Positions 37,594 to 47,426 of a DNA stretch of 64,000 nt are shown here, in pieces. The notes beneath the pieces are model-generated. The model saw nothing but the letters and a program-made list of their open reading frames with translations, did not search any database and was not told the origin of the DNA. The stretch is from Protula sp. h YS-2021 (Eukaryota > Annelida > Polychaeta > Sabellida > Serpulidae), in NCBI GenBank assembly GCA_949752745.1, contig OX457032.1, forward strand, positions 9,799,543-9,863,542, in the 5' to 3' direction. The position numbers and the translations under genes are program-made. Every line of letters begins with the position of its first letter. The first letter of the stretch is position 1.

Positions 37594-38614
37594 CAGGGGT
37601 CCCTCGTTAATTCGTGCTCGGTTAATTCGGTCCCTCGGCTAATTCGTACCAATTCTGTCGGTCCCGATTTTGGGACCCATTCACTTCGATGTAAAAGTAT
37701 GAATTAACGAGGACTCGGATAATTCGTCCCAAAATTTACCCTCAATTTTTTTCTCTTCTGGTCTTTTAACAATGCAGAGCCATACAGATTAGGCATGCCA
37801 CACAGTTAAAACAACACGTTACTCAGGCATCATGTGTAGCGAGATGAAGGGGTTGCATAATGCTCATTGTGAGGCAGTTATGATGGGGTTTAGGGATTAT
37901 GATTGACATGGTGTTCTCAATACACCGAGTGTCTTAGTGTGCACAGCGTTTTCACTGGCCACTAATCCAGTGTAACAGGCTATCTTGCCCCCCCCTGTAC
38001 AGCTCCCCCCCCCCCCCCGGGAACTTTTATTTTAAGGGGGGGGGGGCAAAATATCCCAAGTGGGGGGGGGGGGGAGCTGAACAGGGGCAAAATATCCAAG
38101 AGGGGGCAAGATAGCCTAGTCTAGCTTAAAATACAACTAAAAAAACTTTTATTTTAGGGGGGGGGGGCAAAATATCCCAGGTGGGAGGGGGGAAGCTGAA
38201 CAGGGGGCAAAATATCCCAGAGGGGGGCAAGATAGCCTAGTCTAGCTTCCCCCCAGGGGGGGGGGGAAAGCTAGACTAGGTTAGCTCGCCCCCGGGGGGA
38301 AGCTATACAGGGGGCAAGATATACTGTTACACCGGAGCATCGTCTGTCACGTGAGTGGCTCAAAAACCAGAACTGAAATAATGACGGAGTACGGAGTACC
38401 TAAAAGTACACTTGCTTCATGGATAGATAATAAGGATAAAATAATCAATGGTGATGAAACCAGCCAATTTGAGCCTGCTCGAAAGCACACAAGGCTTGAA
38501 GGTTCATTGTTGTTTTTTCCAGTCGATAATTTGATCCCCGGTTAATTGGTACCCTCGGTTAATTCGTACTTTTTCCCTTGGTCCCGAGGAGTACGAATTA
38601 ACGAGGGGCCCCTG
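37594..38614 (+). mobile_element. Tigger/pogo DNA transposon relic
   Basis: The ends are CAGGGGTCCCTCGTTAATTC and its reverse complement with one mismatch (CAGGGGCCCCTCGTTAATTC), flanked by TA duplications at 37592-37593 and 38615-38616. Inside, 38351-38480 encodes SGSKTRTEIMTEYGVPKSTL plus ASWI.NKDKI, the helix-turn-helix of the CENP-B/pogo transposase N-terminus. Only that domain survives, so the copy is a deletion derivative. A MITE is nested at 37967-38335. Confidence 0.8.
37967..38335. mobile_element. MITE-like element nested in the Tigger relic
   Basis: It opens CCAGTGTAACAGGCTATCTT and GCCCCC, and closes with AAGATATACTGTTACACCGG. This is the same family as 4483-4942. The interior is built of long C-runs and then G-runs (for example 38036-38048 and 38064-38074), with repeated GGGGCAAAATATCCCA phrases, so each strand has several G-tracts. 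Confidence 0.7.
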
Positions 38615-38623
38615 TATATATAT

Positions 38624-38959
38624 TTTCACTGTGTAAGGTAGCATATGCCTAGGATTAATAAATTCGGAGATCTCGCGGGGAAAGCACTCAAGTCTGACAT
38701 TGCAGCTATCCCAAAAGATCACAATTTTTGACAAGTCGCCATTTTGGCAATTTTTGATGATTTGAAAAATAATACGACATTACACAACTTCAATATATAT
38801 ATTTTCACAGGGCAAGGTTGTATATGCCTAGGATAAATAGTTTCGGAGAACTTGCGTGGAAACAAAACAGCATAAAAAGTGTGACACAGGGACGGACGAA
38901 CGGACAGACAGAGGGCAATCCTATAGACCCCCCCCCCGGGCTCGCCCGGTTGGGGTCTA
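38624..38959. mobile_element. Element end with hairpin TAGACCCC...GGGGTCTA
   Basis: Two units share CTTCAATATATATATTTTCAC and ATATGCCTAGGATAAATAG (38640 and 38822). They are followed by a GACGGACGAACGGACAGACAG tract and a hairpin at 38924-38959 (outer arms TAGACCCC and GGGGTCTA, inner arms CCGGGC and GCCCGG). Confidence 0.55.
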
Positions 38960-39270
38960 AAAACAATGCCCCCATTTGGTCAAGTTTTGGTGGATTACCC
39001 AAAAGGAATTTTTCAAGAGAGGCCTTCCTAGTAAACATTTATGCAAAATTTGAAGATAATCCGATCACAATTGTGGGGGAAGAAGCATTTTGAAAATTGG
39101 CAACCAAAAATTTCTATATGCCCAACATATGGCGGATTGCCCAAAAAAAGGAATTTTTTTTAAGATAGGCCTACCTAGAGAGCATTTGTACAAAATTTGA
39201 AAGCAATCCGATCAAAACTGAGGGAGAAGAATCACTTTAAGTAAGAGTTTACATACATACATAGAGGATA
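38960..39270. repeat. Two 156-bp-type units with (CATA)n end
   Basis: Units with GCCCCCATTTGGTCAAG, GGATTACCC and AATCCGATCA, followed by TTTACATACATACATAG and GGATACCCTC. The end resembles that of the 18.3-kb element, but the AGACCAG hairpin is not present. Confidence 0.5.
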
Positions 39271-39880
39271 CCCTCTTTACTGATGTGATATGTGCAGCCC
39301 GACGAAACACCTTTTCACACATTTTACTGTGATCCTGCAAATTTCCTCCACTGAGCTATGCAGAGTCGAAACTTAAGCTGGCTTATTGGTTGACAGCGAA
39401 ACACAGATATTCTGCACAAGAATGTCCAAGGACATTGTGACCAGCCGAGATCTAGTGAATCTATGAATAAGCTTGTCTGGTTGCCAAAAGTGGTAGTCAC
39501 ATTGTACAAGTTTGTCCAACGACAAAGCCCCAGCTTACAAAAAGGGATCACCAAATCCAGCGTGCATGAACAAGGGAATTTCCCTGAAAAATTGGGCTTC
39601 AAAAGACGAGATAGCAATGAGCAAGCTAAATAAATAATTTAGCAACGGACCCGAATATAGACCGATAAATACATACAAAGATTTTTTTTCCCAGAAAAAT
39701 AACTTCGAACAACGTATCCAAATTGTATCCATACACGTGTACTGTTGACATGTAGTCTGACATACACAATTAGTTCAAGCAGCAGAAACGACCAAACACA
39801 TGTGCCTTTTGAAAAGAAGAAAACGCCGCGTCTAAAACATCATTACTTAAGTTTTAATGTTTTGGTATGCATTATTTTGC
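39271..39880. other. Interspersed repeat fragments, no gene seen
   Basis: AGAATGTCCAAGGACATTGTG at about 39420 is the third copy of the repeat at 17705 and 34792. The remaining sequence shows no exon. Confidence 0.35.
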
Positions 39881-39884
39881 GGGG

Positions 39885-40710
39885 TTTGCATTTCCGACCA
39901 GTGCGCATGTTTATTTAATTTGCGTTGACGTGCGGTTCGCATTTCGGAAAAATACGCATGTTTATTTAGCTTGCCGTTATGCTCTGTTCGCATTTCGGAC
40001 CAGTGCGCATGTTTATTTAGCTGGCGTTGATGTGCGGTTCGCAAAGCCAACCAGTGCTTGTGCTTATTTAATATGCATTGCTGCGCATGTTTATTCAACT
40101 TACGTTGATAAGCCGTTCGCATTTCGGACCAGTGTGCATGTTTGTTTCGCTTGTGTTGATGCGCGTTTGACTTTTCGGACCAGTGCGCATGTTTGTTTAA
40201 TTTGCATTGATGCGCGATTCTTATTTTAGACCAGTGCGCATGTTTATTTAACTTGCGTCGATGAGCAGTTCGCATTTCGGACCAATGCCCATGTATATTC
40301 AACTTCCGTTGATGAGTGGCTCGCAATTCGGACAAATGGGCATATTTATTTCGCTTGCGTTGATAAGTTTTTCACATTTCGGACCACTGCGCATGTTTAT
40401 TTCACTTGCGTTGGTCAGCGTTCTTATTTTAGACCAGCGCGCATGTTTATTTCACTTGCGTTGATAAGCGGTTCGCATTTCGGTGAAGTGCGCATGTTTA
40501 TTTAATTTGCGTTGATGGACGGTTATCATTTCGGAACACTACGCATGTCTATTTAACTTGCATTGACGCGCGGTTTGCATTTGTGACCAGTGCGCACATT
40601 GATTTAACTTGCGTCGATGCGCGGTTCGATTTCGAACCAGTGCGCATGTTTACCAAACTTGCGTCGATGCGCGGTCCGTATTTCGGACCAATGCGTATGT
40701 TTATTCAACT
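39885..40710. repeat. 51-bp tandem repeat, about 16 units
   Basis: The unit reads roughly GCGCATGTTTATTTAACTTG, CGTTGATGCGCGGTTCGCA, TTTCGGACCAGT. Copies are 80-95% alike. Because 51 is divisible by 3, an open frame of 162 codons (LNKHAHWSEMRTAHQRK-type repeats) appears on the minus strand; I regard it as a repeat product. The array adjoins a 156-bp unit array. Confidence 0.85.
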
Positions 40711-41714
40711 TAGAAGTTTTAGCGGATCGCCCAAAAAATTAATTTTTCAAGAGGGGCCTAACTGGAGAAGAATTGTACAAAATTGGAAAGGAATTCAATA
40801 AAAATTATGCGAGAAGGAGCATTTTCAAAATTAAACGCCAATAAATAAAAAATACCCCTCATATGGCCAATTTTTGGCGGATCGCCAAAAAAAAAATTTA
40901 AATTTAAAAAAAAAAGGACTACTTAGAGAATAATCGTACAAAATTTGAAGAAAATCTGATCAAAATTGTGTGGAAAAAAAGCAATTAAAAAATTGGCAAC
41001 CATAAAATCACAAATGTTCCCAATTGGGCCAATTTTTGGCAGACAGCCAAAATGAGTAAATTTTCAAGATAGGCCTACCTAGAGAACAATCGCACAAAAT
41101 TGGAAAGGAATCCGATCAAAATTGTGGGAGAAGCATTTTGAAAATTAGGCACCAAAAAATTTAAAAATGTTCCCCATTTAGCCAATTTTTGGCGGATCGC
41201 CAAAAAAAAAAAAAAAAAAGTTCAAGGGAGAACTGCGTTGAGAGCATTCGTACAAAATTTGAAGAAAATCTGATCAAAATTGTGGGAGATGAAGCAAGTT
41301 GAAAAGTAGATACCAAAAAAATAGAAAAAAATGTCCCCCATTTGGCCAATTTTTGGCGGATCGCCAAAATGAGCAATTTTTCAAAAGAGGCCTACCTAGG
41401 GAATATTCGTGCAAAATTTGAAGAAAATCTGATCAAAATTGTGGGAGAAGAAGCATTTTGAAAATTGGCAACCGAAAAATTTCAAATGTCCCCCATTTAG
41501 CTAATTTTTGGCGGATCGCCAAAAAAAAAATAATAATAATTTTGAAAAAGAGGCCCACCTAGAGAACATCGTGTAAAATTTAAGAGGAATCCGATCAAAA
41601 CTGAAGGAGAAGAAGCATTTTAAGTAAAAGTTTACACACATACATACGTACATACAGACGACGGATACCCCTCTATTGATAGGATAAGACCAGCCCGGCA
41701 TAGTCGGCTGGTCT
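40711..41714. mobile_element. 156-bp tandem-unit element, second copy
   Basis: About six units with GGCCAATTTTTGGCGGATCG are followed by CACACATACATACGTACATAC, GACGACGGATACCCCTC and a hairpin at 41687-41714 (AGACCAGCCCGGC...GTCGGCTGGTCT). The terminus is nearly identical to that at 21400-21453, so both belong to one family. Confidence 0.7.
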
Positions 41715-43490
41715 AAAACCAGGCCAATGCCACGGACACTGTAGCATTTGAAATAAATGCTTACAAAAAGGAAGAGAGGCTTATGAATGAAAATTTAAAA
41801 GATATAGAAGAAACTTTTTGTCATCAAATACAAGTAGAACCAGTTTCAACTGCTATCAAATTATTTTTTCATTGGCGTTTCAGTAGGTTATGAATTCATG
41901 AAGGCCAGCATTCCTGCGTTGCTTGGTAACGGTGCAGAGATACGACACGAATCGATAAAGTGGTCAAACATAGACAAAAATAAAAAGGTTTATGTCACAA
42001 AAAATTATAATCTGCTTCATTGTTTTGAAGAAGAGTTAAATGCGCTTTATACACACATAACCACAAATACCCAGTCACAGATAACCAATGAAACACGGAA
42101 AACCGACCATGCGGAACTAATGAGAAGAAATAAACGGTGACAAAAACGCTTTTTTTTTCAATTTTAAAATTTAGTATTTCATATCTGAAAACAAAAATGT
42201 TAGCGTTCCGACGTAACTGCAGGTTTATTCTGAAGACAATGTTTTCCTTACCTACAATCAAACAATTTTGCTAAAAAAAATTAAAATCGAACTTTAAAAC
42301 CAACTTGAATATTTTAAACCTATCCCTTCAGCGAATTTAGTTTTAAACAGAAAGACGAGCATCAAAGGAAGAAAGGGCAGCGTATCCCATTACGGACCAT
42401 TCAAGCATGCAAGAATTACATCTGTCAAGCGGTTTCGGTGTCATACACTTTCAACACATATCTGAAGAAACAAAACAGACGGCGGATTTATTACAGCCGT
42501 CGACTTTTACCAACGATTACATTAACATCAGTTTCATAAACAAAATCGGACAAAAGTAAACATACACATACGTTACTACTGGAATGTCCGAAGACACAAA
42601 CTATAAATAAAGACCAATATTTAGAATTTTCTTGCCTAATAGAATAAACTCCCTATTCTAACCCCCTCTCCCCTTCTCCTCCCACAGAGAACCTGAAGCT
42701 GAACTATAGATTTACGTTGCTTAAAAATATAAACAAAAGAACAGAACTAAGCAATTAAAATCCAAACCACATCATATTCGAATTCACGACGAATGCCAAC
42801 TCTTTAACCTTTCTATCCAACCACCTTACTACAGGATCCCCCGTCTGGAATTCGCATTTACACATCTAACACTTGTGATTCTCTGTAATGCTATGTACAT
42901 TTTAGGCTTTTGACGTGTGAATTTTCCCAATTTTGACATTTTTATCGCATGTCTTGTGTTTATTTCGAGTTAACTGTTCTTTTTATGCACAAAAAGTTAA
43001 CCTAGAAACGGCTCGACATATTTACATATAATAAACGTATCTGATAACCTAATCTTGCTGAGTAGATACTAAATGTCCGGGTTATCGAATATTCGAGTTG
43101 TCGAATAAGAGGAATTTGCAGAATCACGCAGCTGAGGACTGCAGGCATCTCTTGAGTTACGGTATAATATACAGTGTTCTAAAGCAAACTCAAAAAGTAC
43201 TATTGCCAACTAGCATTCCATATTAATAACAGGTGGTGTTACATATGAACAAAAGAATTGAAAGGGAAAAATGCGTTCGCCATTACATTCACTGATTGGC
43301 AACCCGGAAGTGGCTCAATCATATAGACCCCCCTCCCGAAACACACACCGAGTCGCCACAACTCCTGACAACATCAATAACCAATACTATTCTATTACGC
43401 CAAAAACGATCCGACTGCAACTAACAAGCATTGTCACACAAGAAAACATGTAACCTCAATTAATTACTATCTTTACAGAAAGCCGAAGCA
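41715..43490. other. Intergenic DNA, no supported gene
   Basis: A plus-strand frame at 41898-42140 (ATG start, 80 codons, KWSNIDKNKKVYVTKNYNLL within it) has no family I recognise and no splice or domain support. The rest is AT-rich without motifs. Confidence 0.3.
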
Positions 43491-43910
43491 AGCACAGGTA
43501 TGAGGAGTTAGCACGAGACAAGCCTATACATGTGAACATTACTCTACAAGCACAGTTTTAGACATACCCTCCAAGCACAGGTATGAGGAGTTAGCACGAG
43601 ATAAGCCTATACATGTGAACATTACTCTACAAGCGCAGTTTTAGACATACCCTCCAAGCACAGGTATGAGGAGTTAGCACGAGATAAGCCTATACATGTG
43701 AACATTACTCTGCAAGCACAGTTTTAGACCTACCCTCCAAGCACAGGTATGAGGAGTTAGCACGAGACAAGCCTATACATGTGAACATTACTCTACAAGC
43801 GCAGTTTTAGACATACCCTCCAAGCACAGGTATGAGGAGTTAGCACGAGACAAGCCTATACATGTGATAATTACTCTGCAAGCACAGTTTTAAACCTACC
43901 CTCCAAGCAC
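43491..43910. repeat. 83-bp tandem repeat, five units
   Basis: AGCACAG recurs at 43491, 43574, 43657, 43740, 43823 and 43906, exactly 83 bp apart. Units (AGCACAGGTATGAGGAGTTA, GCACGAGA, AAGCCTATACATGTG...) differ by only a few bases, so the array is young or homogenised. Confidence 0.9.
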
Positions 43911-43945
43911 AAGGCTGACGCATTTAGGCTTCATCTAGACATTAA

Positions 43946-44167
43946 GGGCCGATTTCACAACTTAAGTCTAAACCTGGTGTGAATCCAGGTTTCAAACCCA
44001 GTCTAGACAGGGTTTTTTCCAGTTTATACATACATAGAAGTTCACATACGAATGTGGTTTGGACCGAGGCTGTGAAATTCACCATGGTCTGAAACCCAGT
44101 CTTAACCGCAGTCTAGACTAAGAGTTTGCTCCAAACCAGGTCTAGACTTAAGTTGTGAAATCGGCCC
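43946..44167. mobile_element. 222-bp MITE, GGGCCGATTTCACAACTT ends
   Basis: The first 25 bp (GGGCCGATTTCACAACTT and AAGTCTA) are repeated perfectly in reverse at 44143-44167, and the match continues inward with CTGGTT-type differences. The interior contains further TCTAGAC/GTCTAGAC phrases, so the transcript would fold into one long hairpin. No coding capacity. Confidence 0.75.
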
Positions 44168-44820
44168 CAAGAGTTCATTGATTTTTTTTCCCCACTTACA
44201 AACAGACATAAATGACTGCACAATGGCTGTTTTTGGTTAACACGCCTGGGGCAAATATAACCGTTACCTTGATGCCCTATCTAAATGTAAAAATCAAGAA
44301 GATAATCGGTTTATGTGATCGATACAAATGATCAAAATCCGTATCAGCTTAAAATCAGTTTAGCACACCGCTACATTTGTGTAAGTTATATACAGCGGCC
44401 AGAAAACATCACAGCAAAAAAGTCAAAACAGTGACCCATCAGTTTTAAATCAACCAGCAGTATCATCACTTGGTGCCCTGTTGGACTTGATCAGTCCCAA
44501 CCCGTAATTGTGGAAACCAGATATCATAAGCCGGGGGGGGGGGGGGGAGGGGTGGGAGCGGGACCGACTGAAGATACTGCCAGCTAACGCCAATGACGGC
44601 ACGATGACGCGCGTGCTATGTCTTAATACTGCTACATGGGGCTCTGACTATAGCGCGTTAAGCTGAGAGCAGTTACACTGCACTGCCCCCGCATACGCTC
44701 CTAAATGCCCATAATGAACATCATTCAACAGCCTCTCTTTTTCCTTCGACTTTAAAACAATAAAACCAACTGCACTTATATAGGTGCTAATTTACATACA
44801 CCAACGACAGTGTAATTAAA
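44168..44820. other. Intergenic DNA, no gene seen
   Basis: A G-run lies at 44534-44548. No exon recognised on either strand. Confidence 0.35.
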
Positions 44821-44826
44821 CGTAAT

Positions 44827-45549
44827 TAAATAAATGACTGCGTGACTCCGACGGCACACGCCGCAATGCACCGTGTTTATGCGCTGCATAAATGACTGCG
44901 TGACTCCGACGGCACACACGCCGCAATGCACCGTGTTTATGCACTGCATAAATGACTGCGTGACTCCGTCGGCACACACGCCGCAATGCACCGTGTTTAT
45001 GCACTGCATAAATGACTGCGTGACTCCGTCGGCACACACGCCGCAATGCACCGTGTTTATGCACTGCATAAATGACTGCGTGACTCCGACGGCACACACG
45101 CCGCAATGCACCGTGTTTATGCACTGCATAAATGACTGCGTGACTCCGTCGGCACACACGCCGCGATGCACCGTGTTTATGCACTGCATAAACGACTGCG
45201 TGACTCCGTTGGCACAAACGCCGCGATGCACCGTGTTTATGCACTGCATAAACGACTGCGTGACTCCGTCGGCACACACGCCGCAATGCACCGTGTTTAT
45301 GCACTGCATAAATGACTGCGTGACTCCGACGGCACACACGCCGCAATGCACCGTGTTTATGCACTGCATAAATGACTGCGTGACTCCGTTGGCACAAACG
45401 CCGCAATGCACCGTGTTTATGCACTGCATAAATGACTGCGTGACTCCGTTGGCACACACGCCGCAATGCACCGTGTTTATGCACTGCATAAATGACTGCG
45501 TGACTCCGACGGCACACACGCCACAATGCACCGTGTTTATGCACTCCAT
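44827..45549. repeat. 60-bp tandem repeat, 12 units
   Basis: The unit ATAAATGACTGCGTGACTCC, G(A/T)(C/T)GGCACACACGCC, GCAATGCACCGTGTTTATGC, ACTGC repeats with over 93% identity. Only a few positions vary (A/T/TT after CTCCG, CACAC/CAAAC, A/G in GCAATG). Three long frames stay open because 60 is divisible by 3. No sign of real coding. Confidence 0.95.
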
Positions 45550-46160
45550 AAATTTCCACGCCACGTTCTGGTGTTTGATCTCACACCTGTAATACTGACC
45601 TTTTACTTTATACGCGATCAATGAACGTCAATTTCTGTAATGTTTCATTAATTAATGTTTATAAAGTTATCAAATTATGTACACAAATAGAGCATTCGGT
45701 GGCGGCCTTCTTAGCAGCGAAAGATTCATTTCATTCAAAAATTTCACGGTTTTCAACCTCAATTTATGCATGGTTTTAAACAATGATGCCAATTTCTAGC
45801 TTCGGCGGATGTAATAATATCCACCAATGGGTCACGCCCTAGCCAGCCTTCAACAATGTGAATGTGCCCACTGCATCACGCCCTAGCAAGTTTTCACCTT
45901 GCGAGCTTTCCAAAATTCTTCATTCTGTTTCTTTTTATATATATGTTTCTCATAAAATCACACAGCTTATTTATCAATTGATCAGCCAATATCTCAGTAT
46001 CTCACCGGTACAATTTATTATAAATACACGTGAACTCCCTTCGACAAACCACGAACGGTCAACACCACCTCTGTAATAGCGAGCAAAGTTACAGTTACGG
46101 TTTTTTGACAATGACAAGCCATTAAAGACAAACACAAACTGGTGCTCGAGCTCTACGATG
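45550..46160. other. Intergenic DNA, no gene seen
   Basis: ATCACGCCCTAGC / GGTCACGCCCTAGCC occur at 45830 and 45876 as a short duplicated phrase. No exon seen. Confidence 0.3.
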
Positions 46161-46177
46161 TCAATTACCAGCTGCCA

Positions 46178-46310
46178 GCTGCGTGAATTCAGATTTTCTT
46201 ACAAGACATACAACCGGCTGCGTGAATTCGCGTTTTCTTACAGCACATACAACCGGCTGCATGAATTCGCGTTTTCTTACAGCACATACAACCGGCCGCG
46301 TGAATTCGTT
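46178..46310. repeat. 39-bp tandem repeat, about 3.5 units
   Basis: GCGTGAATTCGCGTTTTCTT followed by ACAGCACATACAACCGGCT recurs at about 39-bp spacing. A separate 40-bp duplication (GCAGCTGAGTGAA(C/T)AGACGC) lies at 46413-46495. Confidence 0.75.
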
Positions 46311-46499
46311 TCCTTTTAGAATACACACATACAACTCCTTGATTGGGCATAGTCTTTTATGGGATTTTTGGCGTTTTTGTCATATACACAGAATAACATG
46401 AAACATCATTTCAGCTGAGTGAACAGACGCTTGGTCACAATGAGACATATGCAGCTGAGTGAATAGACGCTTCGTCACAATCAGACACGTGCAGCTGTG

Positions 46500-47263
46500 T
46501 GAATTCATACAGGATGCAACATGCAGCTGTCTAGATACTGAGAGCAACATGGAACCCGACTCTATTAGCACTGTAAGTTTCAAGTATATTGAACCAACAT
46601 TAGTAATTGAGTTAGAAGGCTTTGATCGCATTCTACACAGCTGTTAATGCAAAGGGCCAATGCCAAAGACTCAACATAAAACGAAATATAATGAACATAA
46701 CAGAGCTGATAAAAAATTTTTGAATGTTAAAGTACTTTTCTGACAGCAGAAAAGGAAAAAACACTACAAAACTAGAGCGACAGGTCTGCATGTTATCGAT
46801 AAGATCCAATATTGTCGACAGGCTCCAATATTACTCAAAATTATTTGACACAAAATAATGTTTTTACGACAGTATAAAGCAGACAATCCTAAACATTAAT
46901 ATCAGATAACATACATGGCGGAAACAGGAATGTCCACTTTATTCTTTGGTTTACAGATATTCTTGATCTGATAGGCGTGCTGTGGAAATTTCCAAAATAT
47001 TGCAGCCAATTCTATCTTATCCCAAACCCACAAGTTATGTATTCAACTGCTAACCAGTAATCTCAACCCTATGGTCCTTCCAAGACGTGACTTTCGTGCA
47101 TCTTTTTAACTGCTAATTTCTCATATTAACGCCCGCATTGCACTATTTTAAGACTTAGAACATGTAACACAGGGAAAACCAATTCGACATCTCACGCAGG
47201 GGGTGACCGCGACTACTTGTGACGTAAAGACGTAACGCTAGCTTGATGACGAACAGCGTGACG
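46500..47263 (-). other. 3' flank of the FAR gene
   Basis: Presumed 3' untranslated region and downstream DNA. An AATAAA lies on the minus strand at 46943-46938, about 320 bases after the stop codon. No other feature is recognised. Confidence 0.4.
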
Positions 47264-47426
47264 TTATGACCTCAGTGTGCTGGTTATTCGGAAAAATTGC
47301 ACAAATTTGTAAACAAGTCCCAGGATGAAGTACCAGGAATTTCGGGCAATCTGTGACTTGGCGATGAAAAGTCTCCAGAAAACGACCAACAAGAATGTGT
47401 TGAAAACATACCGGATGTTTCGTAAC
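47264..47426 (-). CDS. FAR terminal exon, membrane anchor
   Basis: 163 nt, acceptor CTTAATTTTCAG, stop TAA at 47266-47264. It encodes [33 protein letters not shown] and ending FRITSTLRS. The same order (LRNIRY.FNT..., SQ.ARN.WYF, STMRY) ends vertebrate FAR1. It is separated from the preceding exon by a 4.6-kb intron. Confidence 0.95.

Noticed and set aside
43491..45549. CRISPR-like regular arrays
   Set aside because: The units are contiguous with no unique spacers, and the DNA is clearly eukaryotic.
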